This document shows positions 23,484 to 32,459 of a stretch of 35,416 nt of DNA, one piece after another (the stretch's first letter is position 1; every line of letters starts with the position of its first letter). This DNA is from SG8-4 sp964562575 (lineage in GTDB: Bacteria > Planctomycetota > Phycisphaerae > Sedimentisphaerales > Anaerobacaceae), in assembly GCA_964562575.1 (NCBI GenBank), contig CAZLTY010000011.1, forward strand, positions 1 to 35,416, given 5' to 3'. Under the pieces are notes generated by a model. It was not told where the DNA came from, did no database searches, and saw nothing but the letters and a program-made list of their open reading frames with translations. The position numbers and the translations under genes are program-made.

Positions 23484-24236
23484 ATGGCCAAGGATATTAC
23501 TCTTCTTGAAACTCGCGAGCTGAAGAAACGGTACTCCGGCAGGACCGTTGTCAACGGGGTATCCATTACGATCGAGCAGCGGAGCATTGTCGGGCTGCTC
23601 GGCCGCAATGGAGCCGGTAAGACCACGTCCTTTAGGATGATCATGGGGATGGTTTCTCCAAACGGCGGTTCGGTCATGTTCGATGGCCACAATATCACAA
23701 AGTTGCCGATGTACAAACGCGCCCGGTTGGGGATCGGATATCTTTCGCAGGAACCGAGCATTTTTCAACGATTGAGCGTCCGGGACAATCTTTACGCGAT
23801 TCTTGAGACGATGTCGATTACCAGGGCCGAGCGCAACCGCCGGGCCGACATGCTCATCGAGCGTTTCGCGCTGACAGAGGTCGCCCGCAGCCAGGGGAGG
23901 TTTCTCTCGGGCGGCGAACGCAGAAAACTTGAAATCGCCCGCGCGATGGTGACCGAGCCTTCACTGGTTCTTCTGGATGAACCTTTCAGCGGGGTCGATC
24001 CTATCGCCGTGCAGGATTTGCAGCATGAAATTCGCCGGCTCGTCGATTCCGGCGTCAGTATTCTTGTCACCGACCATAATGTCGAAAGAACGCTCGAGGT
24101 AGTCGATAAGGCCTATATAATCGACCACGGCAACGTGATAGGGATCGGTTCGCCCGCCGAGATCATTCGTGACGAGCTAGTCAGGAAATCTTATCTGGGC
24201 AACACGTTCACCGGCGGCGAGTTTGATGATAAATGA
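23484..24236 (+). CDS. lptB: LPS export ABC transporter ATP-binding protein LptB
   Basis: 250 aa. The cytoplasmic ATPase that drives LptFG-mediated extraction of lipopolysaccharide from the inner membrane. Walker A is GRNGAGKTT (40-48). The Q-loop region is YLSQEPSIFQRLSV, with the LptB-type 'SxFxxLSV' pattern. The signature is LSGGERRKLEIARA (141-154), Walker B is LVLLDEP (161-167) and the H-loop His is H198 (TDHNV). The segment DEPFSGVDPIAV is typical of LptB rather than of branched-chain amino-acid transporters. The lptA, lptC, lptF and lptG genes are not in the window. The def ATG overlaps its stop codon (ATGA), so the two are translationally coupled. Confidence 0.93.
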   Translation: MAKDITLLETRELKKRYSGRTVVNGVSITIEQRSIVGLLGRNGAGKTTSFRMIMGMVSPNGGSVMFDGHNITKLPMYKRARLGIGYLSQEPSIFQRLSVRDNLYAILETMSITRAERNRRADMLIERFALTEVARSQGRFLSGGERRKLEIARAMVTEPSLVLLDEPFSGVDPIAVQDLQHEIRRLVDSGVSILVTDHNVERTLEVVDKAYIIDHGNVIGIGSPAEIIRDELVRKSYLGNTFTGGEFDDK

Positions 24237-24802
24237 CGAATTGCAAGAACTCGTCTGGAGGATATGACAGAACCACGCGGATGCCAGATATTGATGTTGA
24301 GAAATGCCGAATGACGCATTATCCGTCCGAAATTCTGGTCGGGCGGGCTCAGCCTGTTGAGACGATCAACGACAGTATTCGCCGGCTCGTCGATAAGATG
24401 ATCGACATCATGATCGCAAACAAGGGAATCGGCCTGGCCGCACCGCAGGCGGGCCTGCCGCTGCGCCTTTTCATCATTTCACTCGATGGTAGCAGAGAGA
24501 ACGTCAGGGTCTACGTGAATCCGACCGTTACAACGGCCGGAGAGCTCAGCACGAATGAGGAAGGCTGCCTCTCGGTGCCTGGTATTTATACGAAGATTCG
24601 ACGTTACAAAGAATGCGAAGTCACTGCAACCGACCTTGACGGCAACGAGTTCACCGTACAGGCCGAAGGCCTCGGCGCGAGGGCTCTGCAGCACGAATAC
24701 GATCACATCGAGGGAATGACCATCGTCAACCGCATGGGCCAGACCGCCCGAATCGTGCACCGAAAGCAACTCAAGAAACTCCAGGAACAGCACAAGAAAT
24801 AG
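24233..24802 (+). CDS. def: Peptide deformylase
   Basis: 189 aa. It removes the formyl group from the N-terminal methionine of new proteins. All three family motifs are present: GIGLAAPQAG (65-74), EEGCLSVPG with metal ligand C112, and QHEYDH with ligands H154 and H158 and catalytic E155. The ATG at 24233 overlaps the lptB stop. An alternative in-frame ATG at 24281 would drop 16 non-conserved residues, and neither start has a strong ribosome binding site. fmt, which adds the formyl group to initiator tRNA, follows directly, the classical def-fmt pairing. Confidence 0.96.
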   Translation: MTNCKNSSGGYDRTTRMPDIDVEKCRMTHYPSEILVGRAQPVETINDSIRRLVDKMIDIMIANKGIGLAAPQAGLPLRLFIISLDGSRENVRVYVNPTVTTAGELSTNEEGCLSVPGIYTKIRRYKECEVTATDLDGNEFTVQAEGLGARALQHEYDHIEGMTIVNRMGQTARIVHRKQLKKLQEQHKK

Positions 24803-24830
24803 TAGGCTGTTGCTCTTGTCCAGGACGACC

Positions 24831-25784
24831 ATGAACATCGTATATCTTGGCAGTGGCCACTTTGGTGTTGAGTGCCTCAATGCTCTGGGCCGGTCCGACC
24901 ACAATCTGAAGTTCATAGTGACCCAGCCTGCCCAGCAGGCGGGCAGGGGCCGAAGGCCGCGTTCGACGCCGGTGGCATGCTGGGCGGATGAGCACTCTAT
25001 ACCGTTTATTGAAACGAATAATGTAAATACGTCCGAGAATATCAGTCGGATTGCGGCTCTTGAGCCCGATCTGATTGTGGTCATTGCGTTCGGCCAGAAA
25101 GTCGGCGGCGAATTGACAAGTTTGCCGCCCCAGGGGGCTGTCAATGTCCACGCCTCGGTGCTCCCGAAATACCGCGGAGCCGCCCCGATTAACTGGGCGA
25201 TAATCAACGGCGAAGCCACGACCGGCATTAGCATAATCACGCTAGCCGAGAAGATGGACGCTGGCCAAATCCTCTCACAGGCAAAGACCGACATCCGAGC
25301 CGATGAAACAGCAGGGCAGTTGCACGACAGGCTGGCGGAGTTAGCGGCGCCTTTGCTGTCGAAAACGATCGACCAAATCGCGACCGGCACGGCAGTCTAT
25401 GACGAGCAGGATGATTCCAAAGCAACGCTCGCCCCTAAGCTGAAAAAGACCGATGGCTTCCTGGATTTCGCCGAGCCGGCGAAAACCATTGCGAGAAAGA
25501 TCCGCGGCTTCTGGCCCTGGCCCGGCGCCTCGGCGAATTACGTCTCAGAGAAGACCGGCAAATCTGTCCGTGTGAACATAGCGATGGCTGAGCCGGTCGA
25601 GACCTCAAACCCGGCACACCTGGTGGCCGGAACGCTCGACGAGAACCTCAACATCAATTGCGGCGAAAATGCCCTGAAGATAACAAGAATCAAACCGGCA
25701 GGCTCGCCACTGATGGACTTCAAAGACTTCGCTAACGGCCGACAAACCCGACCGGGAGATTTGTTTACGAAGATATACCCTTGA
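24831..25784 (+). CDS. fmt: Methionyl-tRNA formyltransferase
   Basis: 317 aa from the ATG at 24831, with AGGA 5 bases upstream; an in-frame TTG at 24810 is less likely. It formylates Met-tRNAfMet using 10-formyl-tetrahydrofolate. Catalytic residues are N105 and H107 (NVHASVLP) and D143 (KMDAGQIL). The loop KYRGAAPINWAI follows the usual order, and the C-terminal OB-like tRNA-binding domain is present. The last two codons (Tyr-Pro) and the TGA lie inside the left palindrome of copy B of the 99-bp repeat, so that insertion may have rewritten the extreme C-terminus. It sits in the lptB-def-fmt-rsmB run. Confidence 0.96.
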   Translation: MNIVYLGSGHFGVECLNALGRSDHNLKFIVTQPAQQAGRGRRPRSTPVACWADEHSIPFIETNNVNTSENISRIAALEPDLIVVIAFGQKVGGELTSLPPQGAVNVHASVLPKYRGAAPINWAIINGEATTGISIITLAEKMDAGQILSQAKTDIRADETAGQLHDRLAELAAPLLSKTIDQIATGTAVYDEQDDSKATLAPKLKKTDGFLDFAEPAKTIARKIRGFWPWPGASANYVSEKTGKSVRVNIAMAEPVETSNPAHLVAGTLDENLNINCGENALKITRIKPAGSPLMDFKDFANGRQTRPGDLFTKIYP

Positions 25785-25873
25785 AGGGTAGTAGATTCCC
25801 GCGAGTGAGATCATAAGCTGTTATTGTAAAGCTACTTACCCGCGCAATAGCCGGGATTTTCAATTGGGAGCAC
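25775..25873 (+). repeat. 99-bp palindrome-ended repeat, copy B
   Basis: It starts with ATACCCTTGAAGGGTA, then ATTCCCGCG, a variable centre, CCCGCGCAATAGCCGGGAT, and ends CAATTGGGAGCAC. Aligned without gaps to copy C (32315-32413), about 16 of 99 positions differ by eye. It overlaps the end of fmt and stops 16 bp before the rsmB ATG, so it makes up nearly all of the gap. Confidence 0.88.
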
Positions 25874-25889
25874 CATAACTGCGTAGACC

Positions 25890-27269
25890 ATGGCAGACGA
25901 AAGAGTTAAATCCGCGCGGGCTGTTGCGGTTCAGGTGCTGAACCGGTGCGATCCTGAGAAGAACTATGCCGGGCCTGTGCTGGACAAGCTGTTGCACAGG
26001 ACCGAGCAGAGGCAGCGGGCGACCGACCTTGTGTTTGGAACCATGAGGAATCGCCGGGCTATCGATACGGTGATAGCGACATTTTCCGGTCGCCCCGTCC
26101 AGAGGATATCGCCGCACCTGCTAAATATCATCCGCGTCGGGGTTTATGAGCTTGTCTATGCTCCGGCAGCCGAGGAGTACGCGATTGTCAATGAGGCGGT
26201 TGAGTACGCTAACGCCGTCACGGGCAAGAGGCAGGCAGGCTTCGTGAACGCTGTCTTGCGCCAGGTCCTCAGGCACATAAGCAATCGCCAGGTTCCGATC
26301 GAGCAGGCGAACGCCAGACGCACGCTGCCGCATGCACTCACGACCGGCTGTCAATTCGATACAGATTTTCTGCCGGATCGCCAGGATTTTCCGGATGGCT
26401 ATCTCAGCACGGTTTTCTCATTGCCCGGCTGGCTTGTTACCGATTGGCTCGGCGAGTTTGACGAAGGTCGGGCAGGGCAAATCTGCGCAGCATCAAATCG
26501 CAGGCCGAGCATTTATGTAAGGCCCAATCTGCTGAAAACGACGGTGCAGGAATTGGCCGACAAGCTCGCCGCCGACAATATCGAGACCGAAACAATCGAA
26601 GGGGCGATGATAAAACTCAAGAGCCCGAAGGCCGTGAGCAAACTTCCGGGCTTTGCCGAGGGCGAATTCACGGTTCAGGATATTACAGCTTCGCAGCCCG
26701 TTCGGCTTCTCGGCCCACAGCCCGGCTGGACGATACTCGATCTGTGTGCGGCCCCCGGTGTCAAAACGACTCAGTTAGCCGAGGTTACAGGCGACGCGGC
26801 GAGGATCTTCGCAACCGACATCGACAGTAGCCGGCTCGCTTTGGTCCGAGAAAATACAACTCGGCTCGGCATGAACGGCGTCGAGATCGTACCCCACGAG
26901 AGAATTTGGAATTCTAAGTCTTCAATTCCAGATTCAAGATTCGATTGTGTTCTCCTGGACGTACCCTGCTCGAACACTGGTGTGCTGGCCAGGCGAGTCG
27001 AAGCTCGCTACCGGGCTACCCCGAAGGTGGTGCGGGCTCTGGCCAAGATACAAGGTGAGTTGCTCAGAACCGCCTCGGAGATGATAAGACCGTGTGGGAG
27101 AATCTGTTACAGCACGTGCAGCATTCAAAGGTGCGAGAACAGCGGGCTTATCGGTGATTTTCTGGTCGAGAACAAGGCATTCGAACTCGAATTGGAAAAG
27201 ACTACCCTGCCTTCGACGGACGGACTTGACTGCGATGGGGGCTACACGGCGATCCTCGTCAAAAAATGA
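25890..27269 (+). CDS. rsmB: 16S rRNA (cytosine-967-C5)-methyltransferase RsmB
   Basis: 459 aa. An S-adenosylmethionine-dependent RNA m5C methyltransferase. The N-terminal NusB-like RNA-binding domain (~1-140; ARAVAVQVLNRC, TDLVFGTMRNRR, EEYAIVNEAVEYA, GFVNAVLRQV) is diagnostic for RsmB (Sun/Fmu) over RsmF. The SAM site is LDLCAAPGVKTTQLAE. The two cysteines are in DVPCSNTG (C360) and YSTCSI (C410), the latter being the expected nucleophile. No Shine-Dalgarno precedes the ATG; the upstream bases belong to the 99-bp repeat. It follows fmt, the common def-fmt-rsmB order. Confidence 0.95.
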   Translation: MADERVKSARAVAVQVLNRCDPEKNYAGPVLDKLLHRTEQRQRATDLVFGTMRNRRAIDTVIATFSGRPVQRISPHLLNIIRVGVYELVYAPAAEEYAIVNEAVEYANAVTGKRQAGFVNAVLRQVLRHISNRQVPIEQANARRTLPHALTTGCQFDTDFLPDRQDFPDGYLSTVFSLPGWLVTDWLGEFDEGRAGQICAASNRRPSIYVRPNLLKTTVQELADKLAADNIETETIEGAMIKLKSPKAVSKLPGFAEGEFTVQDITASQPVRLLGPQPGWTILDLCAAPGVKTTQLAEVTGDAARIFATDIDSSRLALVRENTTRLGMNGVEIVPHERIWNSKSSIPDSRFDCVLLDVPCSNTGVLARRVEARYRATPKVVRALAKIQGELLRTASEMIRPCGRICYSTCSIQRCENSGLIGDFLVENKAFELELEKTTLPSTDGLDCDGGYTAILVKK

Positions 27270-27296
27270 GGGCCTTGGGCAACGACGAGAAAACTC

Positions 27297-27325
27297 TTAC
27301 CTTTGCGTCCATAACCTGATATGAT
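27297..27325 (+). promoter_or_regulatory. Candidate weak promoter for dxs-nadK
   Basis: TTACCT (27297-27302), a 17-bp spacer, then TATGAT (27320-27325). It is in the 141-bp gap between rsmB and the dxs start at 27411. The -35 match is poor. Confidence 0.3.
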
Positions 27326-27410
27326 TGTCGACAAGAAATAGATGATTTGCCGACAGGTGCCTGCAAGGTGTGCAGGATGTATCGGCAGTAGTTCGGTTTG
27401 GGATTTCTTG

Positions 27411-29315
27411 ATGAGTAAACTCCTGGAGAAAGTTAACAGTCCGGCGGATATCAAGAAGCTGTCTGTGCCGGAGCTTAAGACGCTGGCCGAGGAAGTACGC
27501 CAGTATATACTCAAGTCGGTCAGCAAGACCGGCGGGCATCTGGCTAGTAACCTCGGCGTGGTGGAATTGACCCTGGCGCTTCACTACGTATTTGATTTTC
27601 AACATGACAAGCTGCTCTGGGACGTCGGGCATCAATGTTATACCCACAAGATCGTTACGGGCAGAAAGGACAAGTTCAAGAAACTCCGCCATGTCGGCGG
27701 GATAAGTGGTTTTCCCAACCCTGCGGAAAGCCAGTACGATCAATTCTCCGTCGGGCACGCGGGAACATCGATAGCTACTGCAATCGGAATGGCGCTTGCA
27801 GAGGAATTGGCGAGCAAGGACAAGAAACGCCGTGCGAGCAAAATCGTGACGATGATCGGCGATGCCAGTATTGTTAACGGCACTTCCTTCGAGGCCCTCA
27901 ACAATCTCGGGCTGGTTAAGCGGCAAATGCTGATCGTGCTCAACGACAATTCGATGGCGATAGACGCTACCGTCGGGGCGATGGCGAAATACTTCTCCAA
28001 GGTGCGGTTAAGCCATACGTACGAGGGGCTGCGCAAGACTACAAGCAACATCCTCGAACACATGCCGGTCATCGGCAAAAGTGTAGAAGAGACAATCGAG
28101 AGGATCAAGAAGGGCATCAGAATGGCCCTGCCGGCCAGTCAGATGTTCGAGAGTCTGCACATACCATACTTCGGCCCCGTTGACGGGCACGATATCGGCT
28201 CACTTATTCAATTATTCGAGGCGTCGGCCGAGTTGAATCACCCGGCGATCCTGCATGTTTACACCAAAAAGGGCAAAGGATTTCGTCCGGCCGATCAGGG
28301 GCCGAGTACGTTTCATTCGACCGGTCCGTTCAAAATAAACGGGGATACTGTTGAAAAGTCTACTGCCCCAGGCAAACGCAATTTTACCACCGCATTCGGC
28401 GAACATCTGACGAAATTGGCCGAGAAGGACAAAAGAATTGTCGCCATCACCTCGGCGATGTGCGATGGCACTGGTCTGATGGAGTTCAGCAAGAAGTTTC
28501 CCGGTCGCTTTTATGATGTAGGTATCGCCGAAAGCGCCGCTGTTGATATTGCTGCCGGCATGGCCCGAGATGGGTTGAGACCCGTGGTCTGTATTTATTC
28601 GACCTTCCTGCAGCGCAGCTTCGACCAGATATTTCAGGAGGTGGCTCTACAGAATCTCGGTGTAGTTTTTTGCATCGACCGCGCCGGGTTCGTCGGCTCT
28701 GACGGCCCGACTCACCACGGGCTTATGGACATAGGCTTCATGCGGATGATGCCGAACATCGTGCTTACGGCGCCGGCCAACGACATTGAAACGCAATTGG
28801 CTCTCAAGTTTGCTCTGGCGGCTGATAAGCCGGTTGTGGTCAGGTATCCGAAAGATGCTGTGCCGTCCGAGGAGTTTTTCCGTGCCGCGTGCGCCAAGCC
28901 GTTCGAGTTGGCCAAGAGCGTGACAGTCAAGAAATCGAAAGGCTCTTCCGTGGCGATCGTCAGCTACGGCGCCGTCCTGACAGAGGCGCTGAAAGCCGCG
29001 GCGCTGCTGGCTGAGAAGAAGGTTCCGGTTGATGTGATCAACGCCCGGTTTGCCGCTCCGGTCGATGAGAAGATCAGCACTCTGCTGAGGCGCGGAAAGA
29101 GAATAGTCACCGTAGAGGACCATGCCATTGCGTGTGGTTTCGGCTCGGCGGTGCTCGAAATGGCCGCTGCCAAAGGTTGCTCGCCAAATAAAATGGCTGT
29201 GCTTGGCGCACCGAGGAGATTTATCGGACACAATTTGCGAGATGCTCAACTTGCCGAAGTGGGCGTAGACGCCGATAGCATAGCCAAGACGGTAAGAAGA
29301 ATGTTGAAAGCATGA
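27411..29315 (+). CDS. dxs: 1-deoxy-D-xylulose-5-phosphate synthase
   Basis: 634 aa. A thiamine-diphosphate enzyme that condenses pyruvate and glyceraldehyde 3-phosphate, the first step of the MEP isoprenoid pathway. The start at 27411 fits the family N-terminus (LLEKVNSPADIKKLSVPEL); an in-frame upstream extension to 27342 is not conserved. Key histidines are in SKTGGHLASN and DVGHQCYTHK. The cofactor motif is GDASIVNG...NDN (150-180), with Ala where most Dxs have Gly (GDG). The catalytic Glu sits in DVGIAESAAVD, and the C-terminal transketolase domain is complete. The sequence is otherwise full length. nadK starts 7 bp after the stop. Confidence 0.95.
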   Translation: MSKLLEKVNSPADIKKLSVPELKTLAEEVRQYILKSVSKTGGHLASNLGVVELTLALHYVFDFQHDKLLWDVGHQCYTHKIVTGRKDKFKKLRHVGGISGFPNPAESQYDQFSVGHAGTSIATAIGMALAEELASKDKKRRASKIVTMIGDASIVNGTSFEALNNLGLVKRQMLIVLNDNSMAIDATVGAMAKYFSKVRLSHTYEGLRKTTSNILEHMPVIGKSVEETIERIKKGIRMALPASQMFESLHIPYFGPVDGHDIGSLIQLFEASAELNHPAILHVYTKKGKGFRPADQGPSTFHSTGPFKINGDTVEKSTAPGKRNFTTAFGEHLTKLAEKDKRIVAITSAMCDGTGLMEFSKKFPGRFYDVGIAESAAVDIAAGMARDGLRPVVCIYSTFLQRSFDQIFQEVALQNLGVVFCIDRAGFVGSDGPTHHGLMDIGFMRMMPNIVLTAPANDIETQLALKFALAADKPVVVRYPKDAVPSEEFFRAACAKPFELAKSVTVKKSKGSSVAIVSYGAVLTEALKAAALLAEKKVPVDVINARFAAPVDEKISTLLRRGKRIVTVEDHAIACGFGSAVLEMAAAKGCSPNKMAVLGAPRRFIGHNLRDAQLAEVGVDADSIAKTVRRMLKA

Positions 29316-29322
29316 ACTTACG

Positions 29323-30258
29323 ATGCGAGAGACGAAATCTCTACCTAGGCTGGTGATTTTCGGTGATGCTCAAAAGCTAGGTGTCAGCGGTGCGATTGCC
29401 GAATTCATGCGCTTTGCCAGAGGCAAGGCTCACGTGTTGGCCAGCTACAGCATCGAGGACGTAAAGGAGGCCGGCAGTTGCACGCGCGACTGCGAGCCTG
29501 CGGCCGGTCCGAAGGGTGAGATACTGAAAGAATGTGATTTCGCGATTGTTTTCGGAGGTGATGGGAGCATCATCTCGGCGGCACGCAGCTTGAGCAGGGC
29601 GTCGATCCCATTGATCGGCGTCAACGTTGGCAAACTCGGGTTTCTGGCAGAATTCAGCGTTGGCGAGTTGAAAGATTTCTTTCCTTCACTGGCTACCGAG
29701 ATGGTCCGGACATACAGGCGCATGATGCTCAGATGCCGGGTCTTCGCCGGCAGCGGCCGAGACAATCCAGCCGAGAAATTCTGCTCGGCTGCCGTCAATG
29801 ATGTCTTCGTTGCCGCTGGGCCGCCTTTCAGGGCGGTTGAACTTCAGATTCTGGTCGACGGCCAACCCCTGGCCGGCTGCGTCAGTGACGGACTGATAAT
29901 TTCCACCCCGACCGGTTCAACGGCCTATAATCTCTCGGCGGGCGGGCCAATACTCTCGCCAAAGATCGAGGCGATGGTAATCACGCCGATTTGTCCTCAT
30001 TCGCTGAGCTTCAGGCCCATCGTCATAAACGCCGAGAGCACGATAGAAGTGGTCGGCATACGCGTCAATGAGGGCACGACAGTTTCCATCGACGGCCAGG
30101 TCTCTTTGAGCCTGTCGAGCGACGATGTTGTGAGGGTTGAGAGAGAAGACAGCGATTTCTTAATCGTAAATAATCCGCTCAGGAGCCAATGGGATACTTT
30201 GGCAACTAAACTCAGATGGGCAGAAAAGCCGAAGTATAAGGAATACCCGAACATATAG
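29323..30258 (+). CDS. nadK: NAD kinase
   Basis: 311 aa. It phosphorylates NAD to NADP. The signature GGDGS (78-82, catalytic D80) and NVGKLGFLAE (101-110) are present, followed by DGLIISTPTGSTAYNLSAGGPIL, with the Thr-Gly-Ser-Thr and Gly-Gly-Pro elements of the family, and CPHSLSFRPIV. An N-terminal extension and a Cys-containing loop (GSCTRDCEP) are slightly unusual. The start at 29323 is 7 bp from the dxs stop, so the two are almost certainly co-transcribed; NADPH supply suits the MEP pathway. Confidence 0.95.
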   Translation: MRETKSLPRLVIFGDAQKLGVSGAIAEFMRFARGKAHVLASYSIEDVKEAGSCTRDCEPAAGPKGEILKECDFAIVFGGDGSIISAARSLSRASIPLIGVNVGKLGFLAEFSVGELKDFFPSLATEMVRTYRRMMLRCRVFAGSGRDNPAEKFCSAAVNDVFVAAGPPFRAVELQILVDGQPLAGCVSDGLIISTPTGSTAYNLSAGGPILSPKIEAMVITPICPHSLSFRPIVINAESTIEVVGIRVNEGTTVSIDGQVSLSLSSDDVVRVEREDSDFLIVNNPLRSQWDTLATKLRWAEKPKYKEYPNI

Positions 30259-30314
30259 GTAAAATAGGCGAATAGGCAAAAGGCTGATTGGGTAATTTCG
30301 AGGTATTCGGTGTT

Positions 30315-32312
30315 ATGAGGACTCGGTTGTTAATAGTCGCGGCGGTCTTGTTGCCAACGCTTGGTTCATCGGCAAGTTATTCGATACGCAATCCAGCCAT
30401 AAGGAATCCCGTCGGCACGAGCACGGCGCCTGTGAGCAGCATCCGCAGCGGTTTGCTAACCACTCCGGTCCCAATCGACACGGCTGCTGAGCTGTCAATC
30501 ACCGGCAATCTGCGTGGCGGCAAGTATTTCCGCGGCAATGTGCCTTATCGGTCGATAACCGATTTCGGTCTGGATCCCGGCACCTCGTCGCTTAATTCTT
30601 CCCGGACGGCGCCGTCGCTCAGCTCCTTCCTGAGAGACACTGCGGGTGCGGAAGATTTTGGCCGGCGTTCGTCGCGACATAGAACGCGCCCGTACTATTC
30701 TCCGACTGAGACGGTTGCTACCACTGTGCCCGGTCGTCCGCGGGTCTTCAGACCGCCAGATTCGGGGATTCTAAGCGGTGTTCAGCAGGGCCGTTCGCCG
30801 ACTACTCACCTGTTTGTGCTGGAGTCTTTGCCGGCCCAGCAGATTGCGCCCGGGCCAAGTGCGACAACGGCTGAGTCAGACCTGCGAGGACTGCGAACGC
30901 GATACGATTCGCTGTCGACATCGGACGGGACGTTCATCGGCGAGAGTCACCAGAGCCTGCGGGATGCCGGGTGGCTGACTCCTGGCGAGGCCGCCATACG
31001 CCGGCAGGATGAAAGGTTGGCGGCCCAACGCCTGAGAGAGCAGGGTTTGGAATCTTTGCTCGAAGCTCGCCGAGAATCGAGGTTTGCCGACAGAGAGGCG
31101 CCCATTGACGAAATGAAGTTGGGACTGGAGGCTAAGACACCGGCTCGATCCGCCGCAGATGCAAGAGATAGGGCCGCTGCTGGCTACCGGCTTTTGCCTT
31201 TGGAGACGTCTAGGCCGTTGGTGTATCCCACTTTGCAGCAAGACGCTGCTGAGCCAAAAGGAGCCGTAGGACCAGAGCTACAGACTGTCCCGGGGCCGCC
31301 GACGCCCGGTGCGCAGGACAGCTTTATGGCCAGTCAAGCCGAAGACGCGACAGCGGAGCCGGGGCCCGCTTTCTTGCCGCCGCGCGGTCTCTCTTCGCAA
31401 GCGGCGAGCGGCGCCGAAGAAGGTGACGTCATGGCACGGATAAGACAGCAGCTCGATGATTTGGCCAGGTCCGTTGAGTCCAGTCTGCAAGCCGAGCCGG
31501 GCGATGCAGGTCAGAGACGCAGCGTCATGCCGGCTCAAGAAACCTACGAGGTGCGCTCGGGAACCAGGCCATACGTGCCCGGGTCCAGCGGGATATTGAG
31601 GCCTTATGAACCCAAAGTGCTCGAACCGGGCCCTGGCAAAGAGATGCTCACCCCTGCGAGGACAGGCGGGGTGTTCGGCGAAGTTGACTACATAGGGCAG
31701 ACCAGTCTCGAATCTCCCCAGAGACCGAGCCTGGATGTTTCTCGGAAGATAGCGTCTTTGCCTCACCCGTCAAGCACACTTTCGCCGGCCGAAATGTCAA
31801 CTCAGGCCAGACGTATAATGGGTTCGCACAAGAGCATACAATCTCTCTCGGACGATAAATTCAACCGCCACATGCGGGCCGCCGAGGACTATCTCAGGGC
31901 CGACAGGTACTATAAGGCTGCGGACTCCTTTGCTCTGGCGTTAATCTACGGGCCCGACAATCCACAGGCCCTCGTGGGCAGGAGCCATGCGTTATTTGCC
32001 GCCGGCGAATACATGAGCAGCGCCCTGTTTCTTTCCCGGGCGCTGGCGATCCGCCCCGACTACGCGAAGTCGAAAATCGATCTGGTTACTCTGTTAGGTG
32101 GCCGCAGCCGACTTGCCGAGAGGATTGCCGACGTTGAGCAGTGGTCGGCAAGAAGCGGCTCGCCTCAGTTGGGATTGCTCCTGGGCTATATCTATTTCCA
32201 GAGCGGGCGACTCGGCGAGGCCACCAAGGCGATCGAGGACGCCCATACGAAAATACCGCAATCGCCCGCTATTGCCGCCACAAAAGAGGCAATTGCCGCC
32301 GCACGGAGGTAG
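30315..32312 (+). CDS. Secreted TPR-repeat protein with long disordered middle
   Basis: 665 aa from the ATG at 30315, which opens a signal peptide (MRTRLLIVAAVLLPTLGSSA). A longer frame starts with TTG at 30288. Residues ~30-510 are rich in Pro, Ser, Arg and Gly with no recognisable domain and look disordered. The last ~150 residues (from SDDKFNRHMRAAEDYLRADRYYKAAD) form about three to four tetratricopeptide repeats (YKAADSFALALIYGPDNPQALVGRSHALFAAG, then SALFLSRALAIRPDYAKSKIDL, then GLLLGYIYFQSGRLGEATKAIEDA). These probably mediate protein contacts in the periplasm. No function can be given. It ends 3 bp before copy C of the 99-bp repeat and is convergent with dnaA. Confidence 0.8.
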   Translation: MRTRLLIVAAVLLPTLGSSASYSIRNPAIRNPVGTSTAPVSSIRSGLLTTPVPIDTAAELSITGNLRGGKYFRGNVPYRSITDFGLDPGTSSLNSSRTAPSLSSFLRDTAGAEDFGRRSSRHRTRPYYSPTETVATTVPGRPRVFRPPDSGILSGVQQGRSPTTHLFVLESLPAQQIAPGPSATTAESDLRGLRTRYDSLSTSDGTFIGESHQSLRDAGWLTPGEAAIRRQDERLAAQRLREQGLESLLEARRESRFADREAPIDEMKLGLEAKTPARSAADARDRAAAGYRLLPLETSRPLVYPTLQQDAAEPKGAVGPELQTVPGPPTPGAQDSFMASQAEDATAEPGPAFLPPRGLSSQAASGAEEGDVMARIRQQLDDLARSVESSLQAEPGDAGQRRSVMPAQETYEVRSGTRPYVPGSSGILRPYEPKVLEPGPGKEMLTPARTGGVFGEVDYIGQTSLESPQRPSLDVSRKIASLPHPSSTLSPAEMSTQARRIMGSHKSIQSLSDDKFNRHMRAAEDYLRADRYYKAADSFALALIYGPDNPQALVGRSHALFAAGEYMSSALFLSRALAIRPDYAKSKIDLVTLLGGRSRLAERIADVEQWSARSGSPQLGLLLGYIYFQSGRLGEATKAIEDAHTKIPQSPAIAATKEAIAAARR

Positions 32313-32314
32313 TG

Positions 32315-32413
32315 ATACCCTTGAAGGGTAGGAGATTCCCGCGAGCAAGGCCATAACCTATTATTGTAGAGCCGCTTGCCCGCGCAAGAACGGGAATTTT
32401 CAATCGGGAGCAC
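32315..32413 (+). repeat. 99-bp palindrome-ended repeat, copy C
   Basis: It starts with ATACCCTTGAAGGGTA and ends CAATCGGGAGCAC. The inner arms ATTCCCG/CGGGAAT and GCAAG/CTTGC can pair to a large hairpin. It lies in the 147-bp gap between the convergent TPR gene and dnaA, where it could act as a terminator for either. Confidence 0.88.
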
Positions 32414-32459
32414 TATACTGGTGACCTGATCCGGTTGGTTTGTCTTGAGTCCGGAGTCC

